64,000 nucleotides of DNA from Gemmatimonadota bacterium (GTDB lineage: Bacteria > Gemmatimonadota > Gemmatimonadetes > Longimicrobiales > Gaopeijiaceae): NCBI GenBank assembly GCA_016873995.1, contig VGVR01000002.1, positions 119,135-183,134 of the forward strand, in the 5' to 3' direction. Shown here one piece after another: positions 8,695 to 16,088 of this stretch (positions are counted from its first letter, which is position 1; each line of letters begins with the position of its first letter). The notes under the pieces were generated by a model. That model was not told where the DNA came from, searched no databases, and worked only from the letters and a program-made list of their open reading frames with translations. The position numbers and the translations under genes are program-made.

Positions 8695-8778
8695 GGAGGG
8701 GTGGCAGAGCGGTTCAATGCACCGGTCTTGAAAACCGGCGGGCGCAAGCCCTCAAGGGTTCGAATCCCTTCCCCTCCG
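8695..8778 (+). tRNA. tRNA-Ser (anticodon UGA)
   Basis: The acceptor stem GGAGGGG (8695-8701) pairs with CCCCTCC (8771-8777), and the discriminator is G8778. The anticodon stem CCGGT/ACCGG (8722-8726 and 8734-8738) holds loop CTTGAAA with anticodon TGA at 8729-8731. A long variable arm (about 8739-8753) is the class II hallmark of serine tRNA. The T-arm is AAGGG-TTCGAAT-CCCTT (8754-8770). No CCA is encoded. The gene is 84 bases long and is the likely integration target of the element that follows. Confidence 0.95.
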
Positions 8779-8809
8779 TAGATCAAGCAGGACAAGGACT
8801 TACAGCACC

Positions 8810-8847
8810 AAGGCCCGGACGCCCAAACAGTGGCTTCCGGGCCTTTT
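8810..8847 (+). terminator. hairpin with T-tract after tRNA-Ser
   Basis: AAGGCCCGG (8810-8818) pairs with CCGGGCCTT (8837-8845) across an 18-base loop. The stem ends in TTTT (8844-8847). This fits an intrinsic terminator for the tRNA. It directly abuts the TTGCCAACG boxes, so it may also be part of the element's left end. Confidence 0.55.
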
Positions 8848-8866
8848 GCCAACGCTCTTGCCAACG
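8846..8866 (+). repeat. left pair of TTGCCAACG boxes, possible integrase arm sites
   Basis: TTGCCAACG occurs at 8846-8854 and 8858-8866, starting 12 bases apart. A matching pair with the same 12-base spacing and the same orientation lies at 15070-15090. Short direct repeats flanking the core sites are the arm-type binding sites of many tyrosine recombinases. The position, between the tRNA and the integrase gene, fits that role. Binding is inferred. Confidence 0.5.
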
Positions 8867-8931
8867 GGCGGCCCGTTTCGCATCCTTGGGACGTTCAGAA
8901 ACGCGCCACTTTCTAGGCGGAGATTGCTGGG

Positions 8932-10119
8932 ATGGCGAAGGCACCCGGAACGATCCGCCGGCGTGGGAGTGGCTGGAACGTCATCATCCGCCACAACGGG
9001 AAGCGGCACGAGTTCGGACCGCGGGGCGTCGAGTTCCTTGGCACGGCGAAGACCAGGAAGGAGGTCGAGGAGTGGACCTTCCGGAAGCACGCCGAGCTTG
9101 TCGAGGACGCCGAGAACGCTGCAAAGCGCGAGGCGCTTGGGACACCCGAGGCGAAGACGTTCTCGGAGCTTCTCGATCGCTTTAGGAGCGAGGTAGTGCC
9201 GACTCTCGCAGAAGGCACACAGGCGGCCTACGAGGACACGTTTAAGCCCGCGAGAGAGTTCTTTTTCGATCAGCTCGGCGACCCGCTTCTCGAAGACATA
9301 CGCTCGCGTCACATCAGCGACTTCCTGTCGTGGCGGCGTGTGAATCGGCGAGACGGTGAAGCGCCGCTCTCCAACCGCACGCTCGAGAAGGACCGGGCCG
9401 TGCTGCACCGAATCTTCGATCAGGCCGACGAGTGGGAATGGCGTGAGGGTAATCCCGTCTCCCGAGTCAAGCGCCCGAAGTACGACAAGCACAACTGGGT
9501 AATCATCGACTCGGACCAGTACGAGAAGTTACTCGCCGAGTGCTCAGCCTACGGACCGATGCTGGGTCTATATGCCCTTGTTTTGGGCGAGGCGGGGCTT
9601 AGAGCCTACACGGAGGCCCTCTGGCTGCGCTGGGAGGACGTAGACCTCGAGGAAGGCTTCCTCCACATCCGGTCGGGCCGCGACAGGCATAGGACGAAGA
9701 GCGGGGAATCCAGGTGGGTGCCGATGACGCGACGCCTCGTAGCTGCTGTTCGCGAGCACATGGCTAGCTACCGGCTTCGGGCCTACCGCGGCGAGCGATC
9801 GCCGTGGGTGTTCCATCACGTCGGCGACAAGGAGGGCGTCTACAGGGCAGGGGACCGCATCCGCGACCTTCGCTCGAGCTTCGACGCGGCCGTGGACCGA
9901 GCAAAGCTCCCTGATGGCTTCCGGCGGCATGACCTCCGCCATCGTCGCGTGACCGTGTGGATTGCGGACGGAAAGTCCCCGGCACTCGTTCAGGAAGCGA
10001 TGGGACACAGCGACCTCCGAACCACAATGGGTTACACGCACCTATCGAAGAAACACCTCCGTTCGCTTGTGGAGGAGTCAGCCGCAGTGCCACCGTCGAG
10101 TGAGGTGGCGCGAGCGTAG
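8932..10119 (+). CDS. tyrosine recombinase / integrase
   Basis: This 395-residue site-specific recombinase has an N-terminal AP2-like DNA-binding region (about 5-50), a SAM-like core-binding domain (about 75-180) and the catalytic domain. All catalytic residues are visible: R224 in EAGLRAYTEAL, K256 in RTKSG, H333 and R336 in RHDLRH, H359 in MGHSD and Y368 in MGYTH. One small oddity is RHRRVT in place of the usual RHTxAT after the HxLR motif. It should catalyse integration and excision at the adjacent tRNA-Ser. The arm-binding N-terminal domain would recognise short direct repeats like those at 8846 and 15070. The enzyme appears intact. Confidence 0.95.
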   Translation: MAKAPGTIRRRGSGWNVIIRHNGKRHEFGPRGVEFLGTAKTRKEVEEWTFRKHAELVEDAENAAKREALGTPEAKTFSELLDRFRSEVVPTLAEGTQAAYEDTFKPAREFFFDQLGDPLLEDIRSRHISDFLSWRRVNRRDGEAPLSNRTLEKDRAVLHRIFDQADEWEWREGNPVSRVKRPKYDKHNWVIIDSDQYEKLLAECSAYGPMLGLYALVLGEAGLRAYTEALWLRWEDVDLEEGFLHIRSGRDRHRTKSGESRWVPMTRRLVAAVREHMASYRLRAYRGERSPWVFHHVGDKEGVYRAGDRIRDLRSSFDAAVDRAKLPDGFRRHDLRHRRVTVWIADGKSPALVQEAMGHSDLRTTMGYTHLSKKHLRSLVEESAAVPPSSEVARA

Positions 10120-10185
10120 GGCGAGCATGGACTCGCGGAGGCGCTTCCCGAGACCCGTAGCGACGGACCCGCGACAGTTCCCTCT

Positions 10186-11034
10186 GTGAGCAACAACCCT
10201 TCCGGCGGAAAGCGTCACGACCCTGAGGTCGAGCCACCTCTTCCAGCACACATAGCTCGGTTTCGGGAGCGGTTCGCAAACGACGCGAGATACGCGCCCG
10301 CGCGCGCTTGGCTCCAACAGGTCAGCGGTGGTTGGGGGCTCGATTTCGATATTCGAGAAGTGGCGCGTTTGGCAGACCCGAGCACGGAGGAGCAAGAGAG
10401 GGCGACGCTCGCGGCGCAAATCTGTAAACGCCTCGCTCAGTACTGGGAGCCCCGGGGCGAAGAGCGAACGGCCATCAAGAAGGCCGTTGAGGGCGGGGCG
10501 GCTCGGGACGACGTCATGCTCCAAGCCGTGCAGGCGGGAATGGCGTTGGCCTTATCGCGAGGGCATGAACCTACGCACATGAGGCTTGGCCGCCGCTGGC
10601 TCAAGGACGAGGCTGGGGCCAGGCGTGTGGTTCGACCCGACACCGACGTGGCCTGGTTCCACTACATGAGCTGGCTTCGTCAGCGCACGCTGACTGAGGC
10701 ACGACGCTGGCTTCGTTCCGAATACGGGAATCCAGAGAGTCAGCTGTCGGCTGTTGTGGACTCCCGGACCGTGGAGGCCGCCCCCGCTCCCGGGAGTGAC
10801 GAATCCGGAGCGGCCGCACCTTCCACAAAGGTCTTGGAGCTTCTCGAAGTTTGCCGACAGGTCGCTTCTCCTCAGGCCCGAGCGATTGTCGACGCCCTTC
10901 TGAACAACGGTGTAGACCTCGATGAGGCGGCGTCGAGTCTTGGCATTACCAGGAACCAGCTTGGTGTGCAGCTGCGGCGTGTGGGGAAGAAGGTGCTAAA
11001 GGAGCGCCCGGATCTGTTGATACGGGAGGGTTGA
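10186..11034 (+). CDS. unknown DNA-binding protein with C-terminal HTH
   Basis: This 282-residue protein starts at GTG 10186, 66 bases after the integrase gene. I do not recognise the family. The last 60 residues (VDLDEAASSLGITRNQLGVQLR onward) read as a helix-turn-helix of the sigma-70 region 4 or LuxR kind, followed by a basic KKVLKERP stretch. The N-terminal two thirds is helical and Arg/Trp-rich. A linker rich in Ala, Pro and Ser (about 195-225) separates the halves. It could be an element-specific sigma-like factor, an activator of the terminase operon, or a replication initiator. The gene lies between integrase and the coupled operon. Confidence 0.6.
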   Translation: MSNNPSGGKRHDPEVEPPLPAHIARFRERFANDARYAPARAWLQQVSGGWGLDFDIREVARLADPSTEEQERATLAAQICKRLAQYWEPRGEERTAIKKAVEGGAARDDVMLQAVQAGMALALSRGHEPTHMRLGRRWLKDEAGARRVVRPDTDVAWFHYMSWLRQRTLTEARRWLRSEYGNPESQLSAVVDSRTVEAAPAPGSDESGAAAPSTKVLELLEVCRQVASPQARAIVDALLNNGVDLDEAASSLGITRNQLGVQLRRVGKKVLKERPDLLIREG

Positions 11035-11085
11035 GCCGTCTAGCGACCGCGTGTTTTCGGACCTGGCCCTATTAGGCAGGGACGA

Positions 11086-11328
11086 ATGAAGAACGGAGGT
11101 CGCTTGAAGCTCTTTGTCGCCGTCATGGCGGGGACCAGCGCATGGGATGCTCAGCCCATCTTCGCGTCGGCGGACCCCGACATCGTTGGGGCGGTGGTCG
11201 ACAGGCTGAACAATCGCCTCGTTTCGACGGCCGCGCCCGTGGCGCCCCGGCCGGCATCGGAGGAGACCATCGTCGTGAGGGCGGCACGCGCAGCATCGCC
11301 GACGTTGCCCCTAGTGGGCAGCACATGA
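11086..11328 (+). CDS. small hypothetical protein, first gene of coupled operon
   Basis: This 80-residue protein has no recognised domain and is rich in Ala, Val and Pro. The main support is context: its TGA stop (11326-11328) overlaps the ATG of the ATPase gene in an ATGA arrangement, like every other junction in the operon. The start ATG at 11086 follows GGGACGA with little ribosome-site signal. Function unknown. Confidence 0.5.
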   Translation: MKNGGRLKLFVAVMAGTSAWDAQPIFASADPDIVGAVVDRLNNRLVSTAAPVAPRPASEETIVVRAARAASPTLPLVGST

Positions 11329-12656
11329 CCGTCGCCGAAGCCGCCAGTCGTCTTGGTGCACACCCGTGCGGCGATGGCTCGTGGTACGAAATCGACTGTC
11401 CCAAATGCGGCGCGACCGATGCGTTGTCGCTTACCGAGCGAGGCTATCTCTGCCGGTCGGCTCAGTGTGACTGCAAGGGGACCGACCTTGACCTCCTTAT
11501 TTCGGCCGAAGAGCTGCCTAGGGCCATTGCAGCCATCGACGTGCGAGCAGACAAGCCCCCGTCTCTCGACTTCGAGGGGCTCGCGGTCGGAAACGAGATA
11601 CACGTCCTTGCGTCGGACGGGGGAGTAGGGAAGACGTCCCTCGCCTTAGCGATTGCTGGGTCTTACGCCTCTGGATCCGCTGCGCTGGATCGGTTCCCCT
11701 GTTTGGTGCCGGGGCCGGTGCTCTTCGTGTCGGAGGAGGACTCGGAGGGGGTGCTCCGCAACCGCATGGGCGCCCTCTGCGCCGGCCATGGCTGGCCCGT
11801 GGCTGAGGTCTTAGCCCGAGTCCACCTCCTATGCCTCGCGGGTGTGCGTATCGACCAAGCCCACTGGCAACGACACCTCGTCCAGGAGGTCGAGCGGATC
11901 GACGCCCGCGCCGTTTTGATTGATCCGTGGTACGACGTCCTCGGAGGCGAAGAAAACAGCAACAGCGATGTCCGTCCCGCGGTTCAGTTCCTCCGACAGC
12001 TGGCGACCAGGGCGACCGTCTACATCTGCGCGCACGCCGGCAAGGCGTCCGAGGGGAAGCGCAAGATCGACCGTATCCGGGGCGCCTCGGCGCTCCACTC
12101 GGCCGCCCGCGTGGTCTACTTCCTCGAGGCCGACGAGCGCGGTATGGCGGTTCACCCACTCAAGTTCTCCCGAGGTGAGGTGCCAAGGCCGTTCGTCGTG
12201 TCCCGCACCGTGGGGAGTGACCCGCTGAACCAGGCGGCGTGGCGTTCAGCCCGCCTGACGTACCTAACGCCTGACGTTGCCCAGGGGGCGAGCGCCGAAA
12301 AGTTCGTGACTGATCTCCTCGCTCGATACCCCGGGCTCACGACCACCCAGATCAAGACGGCATCGAAGGGCACCGGCAGCAAGGCACCGGAGATATCCAC
12401 CGCGATAGCCACGCTCGAGAAGCGGGGCGTCATCACATTTGAAGAAGGCGCCCGAAACTCGAAGCGCTGGAGGCTCGCGACGAGCTTGCCCGAGAACATT
12501 GGGCAAGGTGGGCAAGGTGGTTTGCCCGGTTGCCCTGACCTTGCCGGGCAAGGTGGAAGTGCTCCCCCGGAGCTTGCCCCACCCTTTAGGGGGGCAAGCG
12601 GGGCAGGTGGCCAACTCGAAGACCCCACCGACATTCTCGTGGGAGCCGTGGAATGA
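11325..12656 (+). CDS. zinc-ribbon plus RepA-like AAA ATPase
   Basis: This 443-residue protein combines an N-terminal zinc ribbon (C25, C28, C43, C48/C50), like that of primases, with a RecA/RepA-type ATPase. Walker A is SDGGVGKTS (99-105 core) and Walker B is RAVLIDPWYD (D200). A C-terminal winged-helix-like segment (about 345-410) and a Gly/Pro-rich tail follow. Proteins of this plan act as replicative helicase or primase-helicase in plasmids, phages and satellites. Here it would replicate the excised element. I chose ATG 11325 because it overlaps the preceding stop and starts the zinc ribbon at a sensible distance. The primase catalytic domain is absent, so priming would need another enzyme. 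Confidence 0.8.
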   Translation: MTVAEAASRLGAHPCGDGSWYEIDCPKCGATDALSLTERGYLCRSAQCDCKGTDLDLLISAEELPRAIAAIDVRADKPPSLDFEGLAVGNEIHVLASDGGVGKTSLALAIAGSYASGSAALDRFPCLVPGPVLFVSEEDSEGVLRNRMGALCAGHGWPVAEVLARVHLLCLAGVRIDQAHWQRHLVQEVERIDARAVLIDPWYDVLGGEENSNSDVRPAVQFLRQLATRATVYICAHAGKASEGKRKIDRIRGASALHSAARVVYFLEADERGMAVHPLKFSRGEVPRPFVVSRTVGSDPLNQAAWRSARLTYLTPDVAQGASAEKFVTDLLARYPGLTTTQIKTASKGTGSKAPEISTAIATLEKRGVITFEEGARNSKRWRLATSLPENIGQGGQGGLPGCPDLAGQGGSAPPELAPPFRGASGAGGQLEDPTDILVGAVE

Positions 12657-12910
12657 CTCGAGCCGAGGCCGCGACGACGCTCTGCCGACGACTTGGCGCC
12701 GAAGTGGAGAACATTGCCCCCGCCAACATCGAGCTTTGGTCCGAGACTTGGGATATCGTCGGAGACGCTGATGTCTCGTACGTGATCGCCCTCACCACCT
12801 GGGAGACCACGGGCGCGGAGGAGGACCGCGCGAAGGTCCGGGATGCCTATCAGTCGGTGCTCGAGGCCTGGCGAAAGGCTGCCCGACGCTACCAGCGGCA
12901 GGTCGCATGA
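12653..12910 (+). CDS. small acidic hypothetical protein
   Basis: This 85-residue protein overlaps both neighbours by four bases (ATGA at each end), which strongly supports translation. It is acidic and Trp-rich in the middle (WSETWDIV, TTWETTG) and ends in a basic helix (WRKAARRYQRQVA). I see no known domain. It sits between the replication ATPase and the terminase small subunit. Confidence 0.65.
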   Translation: MTRAEAATTLCRRLGAEVENIAPANIELWSETWDIVGDADVSYVIALTTWETTGAEEDRAKVRDAYQSVLEAWRKAARRYQRQVA

Positions 12911-13350
12911 GTCGCACCGACAGACTGAATCCGAGGCAGACCCTGTTTGTCGACGAGTACCTCGTCGACATGAACGCGACCGCCGCCTACAGGCGCGCGG
13001 GCTACTCGGCAACGGGCAAGTCGGCGGAGGTGAACGCATGTCGGCTGCTAAGCCAGGCTAGGGTGAAGGCGGAAGTAGCCAGACGGATGGACGAGCGCGC
13101 CTCGGCGATTGCTATCAGCCAGGAATGGGTCATTGACCGGCTGCGACAGGAGGCGCTCAACCACGGTCGCGGCTCGTCTCGGGTTCAGGCGCTGAAGCTG
13201 CTCGGAGAGCACTTGGGGATGTTCGTGCAGCGCCACGAGGTGTCGTGGCTGGAGAAGGCGAGTGATGACGAGCTTCGCCAGTTCAAGGCGTTGAGCGCCG
13301 AGGAGCGGGGCAGGTGGCTCGCAGCGAGGGGGGTGGCAGTCTATGCCTGA
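12907..13350 (+). CDS. terminase small subunit
   Basis: This 147-residue protein has the N-terminal LNPRQTLFVDEYLVD ... ATAAYRRAGYS pattern of the Terminase_2 (small subunit) family. That is the helix-turn-helix that recognises pac or cos sites and recruits the large subunit for packaging. A C-terminal part (about 100-147) would bind the large subunit. Its start overlaps the preceding stop by four bases, and its 3' end overlaps the large subunit gene by eight bases, the usual order in phages. No portal gene follows. Confidence 0.85.
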   Translation: MSRTDRLNPRQTLFVDEYLVDMNATAAYRRAGYSATGKSAEVNACRLLSQARVKAEVARRMDERASAIAISQEWVIDRLRQEALNHGRGSSRVQALKLLGEHLGMFVQRHEVSWLEKASDDELRQFKALSAEERGRWLAARGVAVYA

Positions 13351-14998
13351 CACCGACCGCCTTGTCTTGCTTGCCGAGGCCGAGCTAGCGCGTCGGGAAG
13401 CACTGAGGGTGCGCGCTCACGCGGAGTATCAAACATGGCCGGTCGATTGGATCGTCGACCAGCTGGGCGTTGCGCGGGACACGCTCCAATGGAGCCTAAA
13501 CCCGGCCTACGAGCGACATGATTGGGATGGCACACCCGACCCACTCGTCGCAATCCTCGAGGGGCTCGCTCAGGGGAAGGATGTTGGTGTCGAGAGCGCC
13601 ACCGGTACCGGCAAGACCTTCCTGGCTGCCTGCGTCACGGTGTGGTTCCTCGCGTGTTTCGAAAACTCGATCGTCGTGACGGCCGCCCCTAAGCAGGACC
13701 AGCTCAAGTTGCATCTCTGGAAGGAACTCGGTCGGCTCTGGCCGCGGTTTCGGAGGCACTTTCCGGCGGCGTCACTGCTCGACGGCAAGCTCCGGATGTT
13801 GGCCGACATTGAGTTCCGAGAGTCCTGGACTGCCACGGCGTTCGTTTGCGGCGTTGGGGCCGATGAGGAGTCGGCAACGAAGGCACAGGGCTTCCATGCC
13901 GAACACATGCTCATTATCACGGAGGAAACCCCGGGCATCGACGATGCCATCATGACCGCGTTCGAGAACACCCGCACGGATGCGCATAACCTCCATCTCG
14001 CGCTCGGGAATCCGGACAACCGTTTCGACGCGTTGCATCGGTTCTGCACTAAGCCGTCCGTGCGCCACGTGCGTATCTCCGCACTGGACCACCCAAACGT
14101 CGTCACAGGGGGCACGATAGTTCCTGGTGCGGTTTCACTCAGGCGCGTGGAAGAGCGCAAGCGCCAGTATGGCGAGGACTCGCGCATGTACCGCTCGCGG
14201 GTGCGGGGCGTTTCGCCGGCAGAGGCGCATGACGCGTTGATCCGTATTGAGTGGTGCCGCGAGGCCTCTGGCCGATACAGCTTCCCGCAGTTCCGTCAGG
14301 GGGCGGCAGCCCTAGGTGTCGATGTCGCGAACAGCGAGGACGGGGACCGTGCTGCTATCGCCAGCGGCATCGGAGCGTGTCTGCTGGAAGTTCGAGCGTT
14401 CGCGTGTCCCGATTCAGTGCAACTCGGCGTCGACGTGGGTGGTTTGATGAAGGCCGAGGGTATCGATCCGCGCCGGGTTGGCGTGGACTCGATCGGGGTA
14501 GGTGCGGGGACGGTCGGCCGCCTAAAGGAAATGGGCTACAGGGTGCGGGCACTCAACTCTGGGACGCGTGCCCCCGCACGTCCAGACGACGAAGCCCGGG
14601 CACGGACGGGTGGCGGCGTGCCGAGCTACGAGTTGTTCGCCAACCTGCGGGCGGCGATGTGGTGGAAGCTGCGCGAGGACCTGCGGCGCGGCCACGTCGC
14701 ACTCCCCAACGACGCCGACCTCTTCGAGGACATAACCACGCCGGCTTGGTTCACCCGCAACGGCAAGATCTTCGTCGAGCCCAAGGAAGACATACGAGAG
14801 CGAATCGGGCGAAGCCCTGATAAGGGCGATGCGACCGTGCTCTGGAATTGGGTCAGGGCACGCCCGCAGCACGAGCGGGTTGAGCGTGACGAGCAGAGGC
14901 TGAGCCGCAACTTCGACCAAGGCTACGAGCATATGCGGAAGTCGGTCACCGAGAGGGTTCGCCGGGGTCAGGATGCGATGGCTCCGGGACGGTCATGA
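13343..14998 (+). CDS. terminase large subunit (ATPase and nuclease)
   Basis: This 551-residue protein has both terminase domains. The N-terminal packaging ATPase shows Walker A ATGTGKT (86-92), Walker B LIITEE (190-195) and a coupling-like LALGNP (219-224). The C-terminal RNase H-like nuclease has candidate metal ligands D327 in LGVDVAN, D382 in VGVDSIG and D496 in KGDATVLW. All parts are present, so it could cut and translocate DNA into a prohead. As no head genes are encoded here, any capsid would have to come from a helper phage. Some plasmid-type elements also carry orphan terminase-like genes. Confidence 0.85.
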   Translation: MPDTDRLVLLAEAELARREALRVRAHAEYQTWPVDWIVDQLGVARDTLQWSLNPAYERHDWDGTPDPLVAILEGLAQGKDVGVESATGTGKTFLAACVTVWFLACFENSIVVTAAPKQDQLKLHLWKELGRLWPRFRRHFPAASLLDGKLRMLADIEFRESWTATAFVCGVGADEESATKAQGFHAEHMLIITEETPGIDDAIMTAFENTRTDAHNLHLALGNPDNRFDALHRFCTKPSVRHVRISALDHPNVVTGGTIVPGAVSLRRVEERKRQYGEDSRMYRSRVRGVSPAEAHDALIRIEWCREASGRYSFPQFRQGAAALGVDVANSEDGDRAAIASGIGACLLEVRAFACPDSVQLGVDVGGLMKAEGIDPRRVGVDSIGVGAGTVGRLKEMGYRVRALNSGTRAPARPDDEARARTGGGVPSYELFANLRAAMWWKLREDLRRGHVALPNDADLFEDITTPAWFTRNGKIFVEPKEDIRERIGRSPDKGDATVLWNWVRARPQHERVERDEQRLSRNFDQGYEHMRKSVTERVRRGQDAMAPGRS

Positions 14999-15105
14999 GT
15001 CAGTCGTGCGGCGGTTTCCATATTCGCCGGGGAGCCGAGAAGTCGCATAAGCACTGGCCTGATTCGGGTCTGCCAACGGCTTTGCCAACGCTGGTCGCGC
15101 GATGA
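14995..15105 (+). CDS. 36-residue coupled micro-ORF
   Basis: This ORF (MSQSCGGFHIRR...) starts in the ATGA that ends the large terminase gene. It also ends in an ATGA that starts the next gene (TGA 15103-15105, ATG 15102). The double overlap is the same junction used through the whole operon and is the only evidence that it is translated. The peptide is basic and His-rich and ends in LPTALPTLVAR. That end is encoded by the paired TGCCAACG boxes, so the frame may also serve merely to pass ribosomes across them. Confidence 0.45.
   Translation: MSQSCGGFHIRRGAEKSHKHWPDSGLPTALPTLVAR
15070..15090 (+). repeat. right pair of (C/T)TGCCAACG boxes, possible integrase arm sites
   Basis: CTGCCAACG (15070-15078) and TTGCCAACG (15082-15090) are 12 bases apart, matching the left pair at 8846-8866 in spacing and orientation. 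They lie inside the micro-ORF. If they are arm sites, the attR core should lie within about 100-200 bases. I see no copy of the tRNA 3' end there. Confidence 0.45.
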
Positions 15106-15515
15106 GGACCCTAGCCGACCTCCGGAGATGGATCGCAGAGGCCCCCCGCGGAACCACGGTGCCGGTCGAGGCCTTGGGTGAGGTTCTTGGAGACCTCGTG
15201 CCGGAGCCCGAACAGCTCTCCGCGCCGGCGAGCGGAGCCGAGCATCGCCAGTCGTGGCGGGTGCTACTGTGGACCGTGGACCCCGAGACTCGCATCGGTC
15301 GCGACGAGTTTCTAGAGGCCACCGGCAAGCCGAAAGGCTGGCTCTACCGGCATACCGGCGAGAAGTCGACCGAGCGCATTCCCCACCGGCGACTCGACGG
15401 ACAGTTGGTCTTTGTCGTCGGGGAGGTCCGCCGGTGGCTCCGCGAGCGAGAAGTGATCGAGGCCGCCGGGCCGATGAACGGCGCACCGCGGGTCCGCTCC
15501 ATAGGAGTCAGCTGA
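15102..15515 (+). CDS. AlpA/excisionase-like DNA-binding protein
   Basis: This 137-residue protein is the last of the coupled genes. Its C-terminal half (about 65-120) reads as a winged helix-turn-helix of the AlpA/MerR-excisionase type: a GRDEFLEATGKPKGWLYRHT helix pair, a basic IPHRRLDG turn and a FVVGEVRRWLRERE helix. Such proteins bend attachment-site DNA and drive excision, or act as activators. The N-terminal 60 residues are unlike the family. Excisionase role is inferred from domain and context. Confidence 0.65.
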   Translation: MRTLADLRRWIAEAPRGTTVPVEALGEVLGDLVPEPEQLSAPASGAEHRQSWRVLLWTVDPETRIGRDEFLEATGKPKGWLYRHTGEKSTERIPHRRLDGQLVFVVGEVRRWLREREVIEAAGPMNGAPRVRSIGVS

Positions 15516-15582
15516 GAGCTGCACCTCGAAGCTGTGGGCCCCAACTTCGCTGCCGGCTTCTGATCGAAGTCAGCGGCGTTGC

Positions 15583-15837
15583 TCAAGCCCGCGGGGCCGA
15601 TTCGGCGTCCGCAAGGAGGGCGCTGGGCGCGGTTCCAAGCGCCTCAGCCAACTGCCACAGGACCTTCAGGGTCGGGTTTCGCTCACCTCGTTCGAGGCCG
15701 CCGACGTAGGTCCGGTCCAACCCGCAGGCGGCCGCCAGTGACTCCTGCGATAGACCCCTCTCTGTTCGGCGCGTCCTGATCACTGTCCCGAGCGCCACTG
15801 AAGGGCCGAACCGCTTGGCACGCCGCGTCGCAGGCAT
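15583..15837 (-). CDS. XRE-family repressor
   Basis: This 84-residue protein is almost entirely one lambda-repressor-like HTH: LGTVIRTRRTERGLSQESLAAACGL, then the recognition helix DRTYVGGLERGERNP. It lacks a LexA-like cleavage domain, so induction would need an anti-repressor or another signal. It is convergent with the AlpA-like gene and divergent from the small membrane-protein gene. Two arms of a GTCAC/GTGAC palindrome lie in the 50-base intergenic space, a natural operator position. It is the probable lysogeny-type switch of the element. Confidence 0.88.
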   Translation of the reverse strand: MPATRRAKRFGPSVALGTVIRTRRTERGLSQESLAAACGLDRTYVGGLERGERNPTLKVLWQLAEALGTAPSALLADAESAPRA

Positions 15838-15845
15838 GTGAAACG

Positions 15846-15859
15846 GTCACTTGCGTGAC
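15846..15859. promoter_or_regulatory. candidate XRE operator
   Basis: GTCAC (15846-15850), four bases, then GTGAC (15855-15859) form a palindrome between the XRE start (15837) and the divergent small gene (15888). A TATAGT -10-like box (15878-15883) is almost at the small gene's ATG, suggesting a leaderless message. Binding is inferred from position only. Confidence 0.35.
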
Positions 15860-15887
15860 GCCTACATAGCCACGGACTATAGTCATC

Positions 15888-16049
15888 ATGTCTGGAGGCT
15901 ATGTGCGAAGTCGTCTAACGCAGCGGCTGGTGTTCTGGGCACCTGTAGGCGCCCTCGCTGCTTACGTCTTCTTCGGCGGCCTTGTTGGCGAAGGGCCGTG
16001 GGCAGCTGTTGGCGCTATTGCTCTGGCGGCCGGGGCGGCCGCGGGGTAA
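15888..16049 (+). CDS. 53-residue membrane peptide
   Basis: This short ORF begins MSGGYVRSRLTQR and continues with two hydrophobic segments (about 14-33 and 37-53) split by GEGPW. It would be a small inner-membrane protein with a basic cytoplasmic N-terminus. It is divergent from the XRE repressor and is followed by a strong terminator. This supports a monocistronic gene controlled by that repressor. Possible roles are a toxin, holin-like or exclusion peptide. No homologue is recognised. Confidence 0.5.
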   Translation: MSGGYVRSRLTQRLVFWAPVGALAAYVFFGGLVGEGPWAAVGAIALAAGAAAG

Positions 16050-16062
16050 TCTGCCGGTTGCG

Positions 16063-16088
16063 GTGGTGCCGGCATCGGCCGGCACCAC
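16063..16088 (+). terminator. strong hairpin terminator
   Basis: A perfect 11-base-pair stem (16063-16073 with 16078-16088) closes an ATCG loop and is followed by TATTTGG. It separates the element's last small gene from the susC gene. Confidence 0.7.

Larger units (their letters stand above)
8779..16050 (+). mobile_element. integrated element at tRNA-Ser with terminase genes but no capsid genes
   Basis: A tyrosine recombinase gene begins 154 bases after tRNA-Ser. It is followed by a DNA-binding protein, a coupled operon with a zinc-ribbon/AAA ATPase and both terminase subunits, an AlpA-like protein, and a divergent XRE repressor with a tiny membrane peptide. There is no portal, protease, capsid, tail or lysis gene. 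The host susC gene starts at 16136. The left edge is set by the tRNA. I could not find a second copy of the tRNA 3' end, so the right edge is uncertain. It lies either just after 15090, if the right-hand boxes are arm sites near attR, or up to about 16090. Resemblance to phage satellites is inferred from gene content. Confidence 0.7.

Noticed and set aside
8779..16050. complete prophage
   Set aside because: There is no portal, capsid, tail, protease or lysis gene, and the host susC gene follows within 90 bases of the last small gene.
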